The notes below the pieces were generated by a model. The model was given only the letters and a program-made list of their open reading frames with translations, had not been told where the DNA came from and made no database searches. From positions 3,844,001-3,908,000 of the forward strand of contig NZ_CP023688.1 of NCBI RefSeq assembly GCF_008704655.1: a DNA stretch of 64,000 bases, in the 5' to 3' direction. The stretch's first letter is position 1; every line of letters begins with the position of its first letter. A program made the translations under genes and the position numbers. Origin of the DNA: Streptomyces rimosus. Its GTDB lineage: Bacteria > Actinomycetota > Actinomycetes > Streptomycetales > Streptomycetaceae. This document shows, one piece after another, positions 1-8,731 of the stretch.

Positions 1-35
1 TCATCCGCAGCCGGGCCGTGGGAGGACGTGCGTGA
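1..35 (+). CDS. 3' end of an upstream gene, probably the permease of the siderophore importer
   Basis: Only the last ten codons and a TGA (33-35) are in the window; they read [10 protein letters not shown]. The stop overlaps the GTG start of the next gene (32-34), so the two are translationally coupled. Because the next genes are an iron-complex ATPase and a binding lipoprotein, this is most likely the C-terminus of a FecCD-type permease. That is inferred from context, not from the residues. Confidence 0.45.
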   Translation, partial: IRSRAVGGRA

Positions 36-907
36 GCGAGGGCACCGGGGGCGCGGGAGGCGCCCGGTTCGTGGCACCCGGCCGCAGTCGGCTCGCGGCC
101 CGGGACCTGACGCTGGCCTACGAGGACCGTACGGTCGTCGACGGGCTCGACCTCGACATCCCGCACGGCGCGGTGACGGTCGTCGTCGGCCCCAACGCCT
201 GCGGCAAGTCCACGCTGCTGCGGGCACTCGGCCGACTGCTCAAGCCGCGCCGCGGCGCCGTCCTGCTGGACGGTACGGACCTGGCCCGCATCCCCACCAA
301 GAAGATCGCCCAGGCGCTGGGGCTGCTGCCGCAGACCCCGGTGGCGCCCGAGACGATCACCGTCGCCGACCTGGTCTCGCGCGGCCGCCAGCCGCACCAG
401 CACTGGTGGCGGCAGTGGTCCGGGGCGGACGAGCGGGCCGTCGCCGAGGCCATGGCCCGTACGGACGTGACGCGGCTGGCGGACCGGCCGGTGGACGAAC
501 TGTCCGGCGGCCAGCGGCAGCGCGTGTGGATCGCGATGGCGCTCGCCCAGGAGACCGATTTGCTGCTCCTGGACGAGCCGACGACGTACCTGGACATCGC
601 GCACCAGGTCGAGGTGCTCGACCTGATACGGCAGCTCAACCACGACCGGGGGCGCACCGTCGTCGCCGTCCTGCACGACCTCAACCAGGCCGCCCGCTAC
701 GCCGACCACCTGGTGGCGATGAAGGAGGGCCGGATCGTCGCGCAGGGGCACCCGTCGGCGGTCGTGACGGCCGGGCTGGTGCGGGAGGTGTTCGGGCTGG
801 AGTCGGTGGTCGTCCCCGATCCGGTGACGGGCTCGCCCCTGGTGGTTCCGGGGCGGCCTTGGCAGGCACCGGGTGGAGGGGCCACGGTCGTTCCCGGGCC
901 GGCCTAG
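32..907 (+). CDS. Iron-siderophore ABC transporter ATP-binding protein (FecE/FepC type)
   Basis: This is the 291-residue nucleotide-binding subunit that drives import of a ferric siderophore from the cytoplasmic face. Seen in order: Walker [10 protein letters not shown] (about residues 53-61), Q-loop Q101, signature LSGGQ (157-161), Walker B LLLLDEP (177-183) and H-loop H215. The GTG at 32 was chosen because GGAGG at 21-25 is well placed and the start overlaps the previous stop. It is followed closely by the binding lipoprotein, giving the order permease-ATPase-lipoprotein. The C-terminal 40 residues are Pro/Gly/Val rich and lie beyond the core fold. The exact siderophore cannot be read from the sequence. 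Confidence 0.93.
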   Translation: MSEGTGGAGGARFVAPGRSRLAARDLTLAYEDRTVVDGLDLDIPHGAVTVVVGPNACGKSTLLRALGRLLKPRRGAVLLDGTDLARIPTKKIAQALGLLPQTPVAPETITVADLVSRGRQPHQHWWRQWSGADERAVAEAMARTDVTRLADRPVDELSGGQRQRVWIAMALAQETDLLLLDEPTTYLDIAHQVEVLDLIRQLNHDRGRTVVAVLHDLNQAARYADHLVAMKEGRIVAQGHPSAVVTAGLVREVFGLESVVVPDPVTGSPLVVPGRPWQAPGGGATVVPGPA

Positions 908-950
908 CGCCGCCTCGTACGGCCAACCCCTGCTGCCGAAAGGGTTCGTC

Positions 951-2015
951 ATGCCGCTCCACGCAGTTCCCCGTACGGTTCCGTGGGCCGGGCGCCGCCG
1001 CGCCGCCCTCGCCGTGGCCACCGCCCTGGCCGCTTCCCTGACGATGGCCGCGTGCGGCTCCGGCGGCTCGTCCGGAGCGGGCGGGTCCGGTGCGTCGGCC
1101 AAGCCCGCCGACTGCCCGGCGCAGCCCGCCACGGCCTGGGCGAAGCCCGTGGCGGGCGCGGGCACGCACCGGGTGCCTACGGTGCAGGGCGAGGTGACCG
1201 TGCCGAACCGGCCGCGGCGGGTGGTCGTCCTGGACACCGCGGAACTGGACTCCGCGATCACCCTCGGGATCACGCCGGTCGGCGCCACCCGCTCCGACGT
1301 GGCCGGGGGATTCCCCGGCTATCTGCCCAAGGACAAGGTCGCGGGCATCGAGGACGTGGGAAAGATCGGCGCCCCGAACCTGGAGGCCGTCGCCGCGCTG
1401 AAACCGGACCTGATCCTGACCAGCAAGGTGCGCGACGGCAAGCGGTACGAGCAGCTGAAGGCCATCGCGCCCACGGTCATGACGGAGACCACCGGCTACC
1501 CGTGGAAGCAGAACTTCGCCACCCACGCCGACGCACTCGGCAGAATTCCGCAGGCACGGCGGACGGTCGCCGCGTACGAGGCACACGCCAGGCGGGTCAC
1601 CGCGGCGCTGGGCGGGGCCGCGGCGGCGAAGCGCACCACGACGAACGTCGTCCGCTTCGTCGAGGGCGCCGACACCCGCGTCTACGGCTGCCGCAGCTAT
1701 ATCGGCACGGTCCTGAACGACGCCGGCACCGGCCCGACCAGCGTGGTCGAGGGAGCGCCGGACGGCCTGATGGTCGAGGTGAGCGCGGAGCAGATGAACA
1801 AGGCGGACGCGGACACGCTCTTCTACACGGCCTACGGCAGCCCGGAGAAGTCCGGGGAGAAGCAGGTCACCGGCGGGGCACTGTGGAAGAACATGCACGC
1901 GGTCAAGAGCGGCCGGGCGTTCCGCGTCGACGATGAACTGTGGATCCAGGGGATCGGGTACACGGCGGCGGACAAGATCCTGGAAGAGCTGGCGGGGAAG
2001 CTGGGGAAGTCGTAG
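951..2015 (+). CDS. Iron-siderophore ABC transporter substrate-binding lipoprotein
   Basis: A 354-residue protein of the periplasmic-binding-protein-2 (FecB/FhuD) type, which would capture ferric siderophore outside the membrane. A type II signal peptide is visible: Arg-rich start, hydrophobic LAVATALAASLTM, then lipobox MAAC with lipidated C35. The mature part has family blocks such as PRRVVVLDTAELD and LKPDLILTSK. ATG 951 was preferred to the longer frame because it begins exactly at the signal peptide and follows an AAAGG (939-943). It is last in the importer operon, with a strong hairpin just after the stop. Confidence 0.92.
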   Translation: MPLHAVPRTVPWAGRRRAALAVATALAASLTMAACGSGGSSGAGGSGASAKPADCPAQPATAWAKPVAGAGTHRVPTVQGEVTVPNRPRRVVVLDTAELDSAITLGITPVGATRSDVAGGFPGYLPKDKVAGIEDVGKIGAPNLEAVAALKPDLILTSKVRDGKRYEQLKAIAPTVMTETTGYPWKQNFATHADALGRIPQARRTVAAYEAHARRVTAALGGAAAAKRTTTNVVRFVEGADTRVYGCRSYIGTVLNDAGTGPTSVVEGAPDGLMVEVSAEQMNKADADTLFYTAYGSPEKSGEKQVTGGALWKNMHAVKSGRAFRVDDELWIQGIGYTAADKILEELAGKLGKS

Positions 2016-2025
2016 GCGGGGCCGG

Positions 2026-2046
2026 GGGCCCGCCCGGCGCGGGCCC
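2026..2046. terminator. Bidirectional hairpin between convergent genes
   Basis: Perfect 8-bp inverted repeat, GGGCCCGC (2026-2033) and GCGGGCCC (2039-2046), with a 5-nt loop. It lies in the 39-bp gap between the lipoprotein stop and the convergent membrane-protein stop. There is no T tract, as is usual in Streptomyces. Confidence 0.65.
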
Positions 2047-2054
2047 GCCGTCCG

Positions 2055-3344
2055 TCAGCGCGGCTGCCGCCGCATCCGCCACACCAGGAACACGGCCGAG
2101 GCGACGGCCGCGACACGGACCACCACCGGCAGCACTCCGGTCAGCTCGTGCCCCAGTTGCCCCTCGGCGATGGGATCGCCCCACCGCCCGTCGACCCGGC
2201 CCCACAGCCACACCACCAGCCCGCCGACGATCACTCCCGGCACCCCCAGCGCCGCGAACTTCGCCTCGCGGCGGGGCAGCCGCCGCGAGGTGTACGCGAT
2301 CACCCAGCCTCCGGCGAGCGCGAGCCAGACCCCGGTCACCGCGCCCGCCACCAGCAGGAGCACGGCCAGCAGCAGGACCGGGCTGAGCGGGGCCCGCGCG
2401 ACCGGCGCGTACTCCACCGCCTCCGGCTCCTCGGCGTACGGCTCCGGAGCGGCGCCGGACCTCCGCCACCGCGCGAGCACGCGCGGCAGCACGCCGCGCG
2501 GCGCCTCGGCCGCCTCCTCGCCGTACTCGCCGCCCGCCTCGTCGTCCTCTTCCGCCGCGTCCTCGGCGTCGTCGTCGCCGTCCCGCTCGCCCTTCTCCAG
2601 GGACAGCGGGCCGTCCGCGCGCTCGCCCGGCGGGCGCTCCCGGATCTCGGGGATCTCGATGCCGCCGACGAACCCGGGCACCGTCTCGCCGGGCCCGTAC
2701 GGCCCGTACGGGTCCTCCTGCACGCGCCACCAGTCGGGCTCGGCGCTGCCGTCACCGAGTTCGTCGAAGCCCGCCAGGTGGGGCGGGGACGCGGTGGGCG
2801 GCGGCTCCGGCTCCCGGTCGCGGCCGGGGCGGCGCTTGCCGTCGCGCGGGGCGGGGATCTTTCCGGTGATACGGCCGCGCAGCCCCTCGCGCAGCCCCTC
2901 GCCGAGGGCGGAGAGGTTGGGGAGGGTGGGGCCGGTGGGCTTGGCGGGGGTGGGGTGCTGGTCGCCGGGGCTGGGTGGGGTGTGGGGGGCGTCGCCGCCA
3001 TTGGTACCGGACGTACCGCCCGCACCACCCGTACCGAGCAGCCGCGCCGCGCCGCCCAATTTGTCGCGCAGGCCGGGGCGCGGCTGCGGTTCCGCCGCGC
3101 CCGACGGCCCCGGCGACGGCGGCGGTCCGCTGCCGCCCGCCGCCTCCACCACCGCCTCGGGCGTACCGAGCCGAGACAGCACGCGTCTGACGCCCGGCAC
3201 CGTGTCCGGCTTCGCCGCGTCCACCTGTGCCCGCAGCTCGGCCACCAGGCGCATCCGCGCCCCGGAGGACAGCCCGCGCTGCTGGGCCAGATCACCGACC
3301 CGGCTCAGATAGTCAAAGACCAGCTGGTCGCTCTCGATCCCCAC
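2055..3344 (-). CDS. Membrane protein with N-terminal HAAS-like domain
   Basis: A 429-residue protein of unknown function. Residues about 5-70 (FDYLSRVGDLAQQ, then MRLVAELRAQVD, then VRRVLSRLGTPEAVVEAA) look like the helical HAAS/DUF1700 signalling domain found in PadR-linked membrane proteins. A long Pro/Gly/acid-rich linker follows, and the C-terminal about 130 residues hold three or four hydrophobic helices ending in WRMRRQPR. The start is GTG 3344, with AGGGG upstream on the minus strand; the longer frame upstream has no such site. It is divergent from the Helicase_C_3 gene. The domain call is by eye. Confidence 0.7.
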   Translation of the reverse strand: MGIESDQLVFDYLSRVGDLAQQRGLSSGARMRLVAELRAQVDAAKPDTVPGVRRVLSRLGTPEAVVEAAGGSGPPPSPGPSGAAEPQPRPGLRDKLGGAARLLGTGGAGGTSGTNGGDAPHTPPSPGDQHPTPAKPTGPTLPNLSALGEGLREGLRGRITGKIPAPRDGKRRPGRDREPEPPPTASPPHLAGFDELGDGSAEPDWWRVQEDPYGPYGPGETVPGFVGGIEIPEIRERPPGERADGPLSLEKGERDGDDDAEDAAEEDDEAGGEYGEEAAEAPRGVLPRVLARWRRSGAAPEPYAEEPEAVEYAPVARAPLSPVLLLAVLLLVAGAVTGVWLALAGGWVIAYTSRRLPRREAKFAALGVPGVIVGGLVVWLWGRVDGRWGDPIAEGQLGHELTGVLPVVVRVAAVASAVFLVWRMRRQPR

Positions 3345-3485
3345 GAAATCCCCTGTGGCACAGCCCGGTTCCTCCGATGACGGTACCGCCGATCGCCCCT
3401 GCCGCGGAGGCGGCACAGCGTCGCGACCGGCGGTGGCGCGGCGCTGCACCCGACAACGTCAGCGGCCCCCGCTACCGTGTAGCGG

Positions 3486-6239
3486 ATGAGTGAAACACCC
3501 CGCACGCTCGCCGAAGAGCTCCGCACCCGCCCGGACAGCGGGCTCGCCGACCTGCTGCGGGCCCGTCCCGACCTCCTCAACCCGGTCCCCGGCGACCTGA
3601 CCCAGCTCGCCACCCGTGCCGGTACCCGCGCCTCCGTCGTGCGGGCCGTGGAGCGCCTGGACCGTTTCGCGCTGCAGACCGCCGAGGCGCTGGCGGTGGC
3701 TCCGGACCCCTGCCCGTACGAAACGCTGCTCGGCCTGATGGCGGGGGACGCCGCGGCGGGGGTTCCGGCGCCGGAGGCGGAGATTCCGGCTGCGGAAGCC
3801 GGCGTTCCGGCAGCCGACGCGCCGGATGCGGACGCCGGCCTGCCCCCCGGCACCCGCTCCGCCATCGCCGCCGAGCTTCCCCGTGCCGTATCGACCCTGC
3901 GCGGACAGGCGCTGGTCTGGGGCGGTGACGACCGGCTGCGCCTGGTCCGCACGGCCCGCGAACTGCTCGCGCCCGGACCCGCGCACCCCTCCCCCACCGG
4001 CCTCGGGCCGACCGTCGCCGAGGCCACGTCCGGTATGTCGCCCGGCCGCCTCCAGGAAATCCTGGCCGCCGCCGGGCTGCCCACGACCCACGACCCGGTG
4101 ACCGCCGTCGCCGCCCTGACCTCGCTGTTCGAGGACCGTACGCGGATGGCCGCGCTGCTCGCCGAAGCCCCCCGGGAGGCGCACAGCGTCCTGGACCGGC
4201 TGGTCTGGGGCCCGCCCTACGGCGCCGTCACCGACCGGCCCGCCGCGCACCTGCAATGGCTGCTCGACCGGGGCGTGCTGCTGCCCGCCGGGCCGCGCAA
4301 CGTCGTCCTCCCCCGCGAGGCCGCCCTGCACCTGCGCGCCGGGCGCGCGCACCGCATCCCCGAGCCGCTGCCGCCCGCCCTCGCGCCCGCCACCGAACGT
4401 GATCCACAGGTTGTGGACAGCGCCGCGGCGGGCCAGGCGTTCACGGCCCTGGCCACCGTCGAGGAGCTGCTCAAGGAGTGGGACCTCGGCGGGCCGGGGG
4501 TGCTGCGCGCGGGCGGGCTGAGCGTACGGGACCTCAAGCGGACCGCCGCCGCCCTGGACTGCACCGAACAGGTCGCCGCGTTCTGGCTCGAACTCGCCTA
4601 CGCCGCCGGGCTGGTGGCGTCCGACGGCGAGGCCGACGAGCGGTACGCCCCCACGCCCGCCGCCGAGGACTGGCGGCAGCTGCCCGCCGAGGAGCGCTGG
4701 GCGCGGCTGGCCACGGCCTGGCTCGCGGCGACCCGTACGGCCGGGCTGGTCGGCACCGCCGATCCCAAGGGCCGCACCCTGTCCGCGCTCGGCCCGAACC
4801 TCGACCGATCCCCGGCCCCCGAGGTGCGCCGCCGGACGCTCACGCTGCTCGCGTCCCTGGCCCCCGGCACCTCCGTACCGGCCGACGCCGTCCTGGACCG
4901 GCTGCGCTGGGAACGCCCGCTGCGCGGGGCAGGAGCCGCTGCCGGGGAACCGGGCGGCGCGCAGAACAGCAGCCCGCAGGCAGGCCCCCGCCGCCCGGCC
5001 ACCACTACCTCCCCCTCCGACACCAACGCGGCCCGCAACGCGAGCGCGGCGGGCAACGCGGGCACCACCGGCGCCCCGGCCACCGACGACCTGCGCTCCC
5101 GCCTCGCCCGCTGGACCCTCGCCGAGGCCGAACTCCTCGGCATCACCGGCCGCGGCGCCCTGGCCAACCACGCCCGCGCCCTCCTGGGCACCGAATCCGC
5201 AGCCCCGGCAGGCTCCAAGACCAAGAACACCAAGCCCGCGAACACCAAGCCCGCCGAAGCAGCCGACCCCGCGGCCGTGCAGGCTCAGCGAGCCGCCCGG
5301 GCCGCCGCCCTCCTCGCCCCGCTCCTCCCCGAACCCCTCGACCACGTCCTCCTCCAGGCCGACCTCACCGCCGTGGCCCCCGGCCCGCTGGAGCGCCCGC
5401 TCGCCGACGCGCTCGGCGTCCTCGCCGACGTCGAGTCCAAGGGCGGCGCCACGGTCTACCGCTTCACCCCCGCCTCCGTACGACGCGCCCTGGACGCCGG
5501 CCGGTCCGCCGCCGAGCTGCAGACCTTCCTCGCCACCCACTCCCGCACCCCGGTGCCGCAGCCGCTCGCCTACCTCATCGACGATGTGGCGCGGCGCCAC
5601 GGCCGGCTCCGCGTCGGCGCGGCCTCGGCGTACGTACGCTGCGACGACGACGCGCTGCTCACCGAGATCCTCGCCGACCGCCGGGCCGTCGCCCTGCGCC
5701 TGCGCCGGCTCGCACCGACCGTGCTGGCCTCGGCCGTCCCGCCCGACCAGCTCCTGGAAGTCCTGCGCGCGATGGGCTACGCCCCCGCCGCCGAATCCGC
5801 CGAGGGCGACGTCCTGATCGCCCGCCCGGACGCCTACCGCACCCCGCCGCGCACCGCGCCCACCCCGGTCCCCGACGGCCCGCCCGCGCCCGCCGGCACC
5901 CTCCTGGAAGCGGCGGTCCGCGCCATCCGCGCCGGCGACCTGGCCGCCACCGCCGAACGCAAGCCGGTACGCGCCCCCGCCGCCCCGGCCCCCGGCGGCC
6001 TCCCCCGCACCACCTCGGCCGAGACCCTGGCCACCATGCAGGCCGCCGTCCTGACCAACGCCACCCTGTGGATCGGCTACGTCAACGCCGACGGCGCCGC
6101 CAGCCAGCGCGTGATCGCCCCGGTCCGCGTCGAGGGCGGCTTCGTCACCGCCTACGACCACACCGCCGACGAGGTCCGCACGTTCCCCCTGCACCGCATC
6201 ACGGGCGTCGCGGAACTGGCCGACGAGACCGCGTCCTGA
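3486..6239 (+). CDS. Helicase_C_3 domain protein with C-terminal WYL-like region
   Basis: A 917-residue protein related to the accessory N-terminal region of XPB helicases but with no helicase motor: no Walker A or DExH box is present. The N-terminal about 480 residues are helical. Residues about 490-600 are a low-complexity Ala/Thr/Asn/Lys linker. Residues about 615-780 match the Helicase_C_3 pattern (for example FLATHSRTPVPQPLAYLIDD followed by a Gly-Arg-Leu strand), which recurs in the XPB gene 0.8 kb downstream. The last about 60 residues (TLWIGYVNADG to FPLHRITGV) resemble a WYL ligand-sensing fold. It probably acts on DNA with XPB, but this is inferred. Confidence 0.82.
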   Translation: MSETPRTLAEELRTRPDSGLADLLRARPDLLNPVPGDLTQLATRAGTRASVVRAVERLDRFALQTAEALAVAPDPCPYETLLGLMAGDAAAGVPAPEAEIPAAEAGVPAADAPDADAGLPPGTRSAIAAELPRAVSTLRGQALVWGGDDRLRLVRTARELLAPGPAHPSPTGLGPTVAEATSGMSPGRLQEILAAAGLPTTHDPVTAVAALTSLFEDRTRMAALLAEAPREAHSVLDRLVWGPPYGAVTDRPAAHLQWLLDRGVLLPAGPRNVVLPREAALHLRAGRAHRIPEPLPPALAPATERDPQVVDSAAAGQAFTALATVEELLKEWDLGGPGVLRAGGLSVRDLKRTAAALDCTEQVAAFWLELAYAAGLVASDGEADERYAPTPAAEDWRQLPAEERWARLATAWLAATRTAGLVGTADPKGRTLSALGPNLDRSPAPEVRRRTLTLLASLAPGTSVPADAVLDRLRWERPLRGAGAAAGEPGGAQNSSPQAGPRRPATTTSPSDTNAARNASAAGNAGTTGAPATDDLRSRLARWTLAEAELLGITGRGALANHARALLGTESAAPAGSKTKNTKPANTKPAEAADPAAVQAQRAARAAALLAPLLPEPLDHVLLQADLTAVAPGPLERPLADALGVLADVESKGGATVYRFTPASVRRALDAGRSAAELQTFLATHSRTPVPQPLAYLIDDVARRHGRLRVGAASAYVRCDDDALLTEILADRRAVALRLRRLAPTVLASAVPPDQLLEVLRAMGYAPAAESAEGDVLIARPDAYRTPPRTAPTPVPDGPPAPAGTLLEAAVRAIRAGDLAATAERKPVRAPAAPAPGGLPRTTSAETLATMQAAVLTNATLWIGYVNADGAASQRVIAPVRVEGGFVTAYDHTADEVRTFPLHRITGVAELADETAS

Positions 6240-6254
6240 GCCGCCCGGGCCCGC

Positions 6255-6884
6255 TCACCCGGCAGCCGGTCCGCCCTTGGCGCCGTACCGCAACCCGTCC
6301 ACCAGCAGCGCCACCATCCGCCGCGTATGGCCGCTGTCGTCCTCCTGCGCGGGCAGGGTCAGATTGCGCGTGGCGGTCAGCAGATCCTCGGGATCGACGT
6401 CGGACCGGATCTCCCCGGCGCGCACCGCGGCGTCGATGAGCGCGCCGAGAACCGGCATGAACCGCTGGTCGAAGTACGCGGGCAGGGTGTCGTAGGCCGG
6501 GTCCCCGGAGTGCAGAGCGGCGCTGAGCCCGCGCTTGGTGGCGATGAAGGCCGTGAACCGCTGAAGCCACCGGCAAAGCGCTTCGGCTGGCCCGTACTGC
6601 GCCGCGAGGTCGGAGGCGGCGTCGGCACAGGCGTCCACCTCATGCCGGAAAACCGCCGCAATAAGATCCGCCCGCTGCGGAAAGTGCCGGTAGAGCGTCC
6701 CGGCCCCCACCCCCGCCCGCGCGGTGATCTGCCGCACGGGCGCGTCCACCCCCGAGGCCGCGAAAACCTCCCCGGCCGCGGTGATCAACGCATCAAGATT
6801 CCGCCGCACATCAGCACGCACGCGCTTGGGACCGCCCCCACCGGCCGCATCCGCACCGGCTTCGCGGCTCGTGTTGTCGCTCAC
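6255..6884 (-). CDS. TetR/AcrR family transcriptional regulator
   Basis: A 209-residue dimeric repressor. The N-terminal helix-turn-helix is clear: LITAAGEVFAASG, VRQITARAGVGAGTLYRHFPQRADLIAAVF (residues about 30-75). The C-terminal half is the variable ligand domain. It starts at GTG 6884 with GAGGGG upstream. It is convergent with the Helicase_C_3 gene (15-bp gap) and divergent from the XPB gene, so the 162-bp gap is where an operator would lie. An imperfect palindrome, TGCCGC-N6-GCGGCA (6943-6960), is present there, but I cannot tie it to this protein. Confidence 0.9.
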   Translation of the reverse strand: MSDNTSREAGADAAGGGGPKRVRADVRRNLDALITAAGEVFAASGVDAPVRQITARAGVGAGTLYRHFPQRADLIAAVFRHEVDACADAASDLAAQYGPAEALCRWLQRFTAFIATKRGLSAALHSGDPAYDTLPAYFDQRFMPVLGALIDAAVRAGEIRSDVDPEDLLTATRNLTLPAQEDDSGHTRRMVALLVDGLRYGAKGGPAAG

Positions 6885-7046
6885 GGGGTCCCCTCTTGCT
6901 GGAACGGGCAGGGGCCATCGTACGAGGAGACGCACCCCGGCCTGCCGCGCCGATGCGGCACACTGGACGTTTGGCCGTACGGACGGCCGGGTGCCGGGGC
7001 CGCGGAGGCGGGCGGCCCGGCGCAGGTGACGCGAAAGGCGAGGCGC

Positions 7047-8690
7047 GTGAACGGACCTCTCATCGTCCAGAGCGACAAAACGCTGCTGCTGGAAGTCGAC
7101 CACGAGCAGGCGGAGGCGTGCCGGCGGGCCATCGCGCCGTTTGCCGAGCTGGAGCGGGCGCCCGAGCACATGCACACGTACCGGGTGACGCCGCTCGGGC
7201 TGTGGAACGCGCGGGCCGCCGGGCATGACGCCGAGCAGGTCGTGGACGCGCTGGTGCAGTTCTCGCGGTATCCGGTGCCGCACGCGCTGCTGGTGGACAT
7301 CGCCGAGACGATGTCGCGGTACGGGCGGCTGACGCTGAGCAAGCACCCGGCGCACGGGCTGGTGCTGACCACCACCGACCGGCCGGTGCTGGAGGAGGTG
7401 CTGCGGTCGAAGAAGGTGCAGCCGCTGGTGGGGGCGCGGCTGGATCCGGACACGGTGGTGGTGCATCCGTCCGAGCGGGGGCAGATCAAGCAGACGCTGC
7501 TCAAGCTGGGCTGGCCGGCGGAGGACCTGGCCGGGTATGTGGACGGTGAGGCGCATCCGATCGAGCTGGACGAGTCGGGGTGGGCGCTGCGGCCGTACCA
7601 GCAGCAGGCCGTCGAGGGGTTCTGGCACGGCGGGTCGGGTGTTGTCGTGCTGCCCTGTGGTGCGGGGAAGACGCTGGTGGGGGCCGGGGCGATGGCGCGG
7701 GCCAAGGCGACCACGCTGATCCTGGTGACCAACACCGTCTCGGCCCGGCAGTGGAAGCACGAGCTGGTGAAGCGGACCTCGCTGACCGAGGACGAGGTGG
7801 GCGAGTACAGCGGTACGAAGAAGGAGATCCGGCCGGTCACCATCGCCACGTACCAGGTGCTGACGACCAAGCGGAAGGGCGTCTATCCGCACCTGGAGCT
7901 GTTCGATTCGCGGGACTGGGGGCTGATCGTCTACGACGAGGTGCATCTGCTGCCCGCGCCGGTCTTCAAGTTCACGGCCGATCTCCAGGCGCGGCGGCGG
8001 CTGGGGCTGACCGCGACCCTCGTACGGGAGGACGGGCGCGAGTCGGACGTCTTCTCGCTGATCGGGCCGAAGCGTTTCGACGCGCCGTGGAAGGAGATCG
8101 AGGCGCAGGGGTACATCGCACCGGCGGACTGTGTCGAGGTGCGGGTCAACCTGACGGACTCGGAGCGGCTGGCGTACGCGACGGCCGAGCCCGAGGAGAA
8201 GTACCGGTACTGCGCGACGACGGCCAGCAAGCAGAGCGTGACCGAGGCGCTGGTGCGGCGGCACAAGGGCGAGCAGACGCTGGTCATCGGGCAGTACATC
8301 GACCAGCTCGACGAGCTGGGCGAGCATCTGGGTGCCCCGGTGATCAAGGGCGAGACGACCAACGCGCAGCGCGAGAAGCTCTTCGACGCGTTCCGGGAGG
8401 GCGAGATCTCCGTGCTGGTCGTCTCCAAGGTCGCGAACTTCTCGATCGACCTGCCGGAGGCGACGGTCGCGATCCAGGTGTCGGGCACGTTCGGGTCCCG
8501 GCAGGAGGAGGCGCAGCGGCTGGGGCGGGTGCTGCGGCCCAAGGCGGACGGGCACGAGGCGCGGTTCTACTCGGTCGTCGCCCGCGACACCGTCGACCAG
8601 GACTTCGCGGCGCACCGGCAGCGCTTCCTGGCGGAGCAGGGGTACGCGTACCGGATCGTGGACGCGACGGAGCTGCTGGCGGAGGGCTGA
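7047..8690 (+). CDS. DNA repair helicase XPB (superfamily 2, DEVH box)
   Basis: A 547-residue 3'-5' DNA helicase of the bacterial XPB group, thought to act in nucleotide excision repair or transcription-coupled unwinding. An N-terminal Helicase_C_3-like region spans about 40-170. The motor has Walker A PCGAGKT (203-209), motif II DEVH (297-300), motif III LTAT, and the C-terminal RecA lobe with QRLGRVLRP (motif VI). A short PHLELF-type thumb region is present. GTG 7047 was chosen because the family N-terminus begins here and AGGCGAGG precedes it; the open frame upstream is non-coding in character. Confidence 0.93.
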   Translation: MNGPLIVQSDKTLLLEVDHEQAEACRRAIAPFAELERAPEHMHTYRVTPLGLWNARAAGHDAEQVVDALVQFSRYPVPHALLVDIAETMSRYGRLTLSKHPAHGLVLTTTDRPVLEEVLRSKKVQPLVGARLDPDTVVVHPSERGQIKQTLLKLGWPAEDLAGYVDGEAHPIELDESGWALRPYQQQAVEGFWHGGSGVVVLPCGAGKTLVGAGAMARAKATTLILVTNTVSARQWKHELVKRTSLTEDEVGEYSGTKKEIRPVTIATYQVLTTKRKGVYPHLELFDSRDWGLIVYDEVHLLPAPVFKFTADLQARRRLGLTATLVREDGRESDVFSLIGPKRFDAPWKEIEAQGYIAPADCVEVRVNLTDSERLAYATAEPEEKYRYCATTASKQSVTEALVRRHKGEQTLVIGQYIDQLDELGEHLGAPVIKGETTNAQREKLFDAFREGEISVLVVSKVANFSIDLPEATVAIQVSGTFGSRQEEAQRLGRVLRPKADGHEARFYSVVARDTVDQDFAAHRQRFLAEQGYAYRIVDATELLAEG

Positions 8691-8731
8691 GGGGGCGCGT
8701 GACCGGCCGGTCCCGGCCGGGCGGTTGCGCG

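Noticed and set aside
3459..6194. A 911-codon open frame antisense to the Helicase_C_3 gene
   Set aside because: Gly/Arg-rich translation mirrors the high-GC third positions of the real gene; no family motif and no ribosome site.
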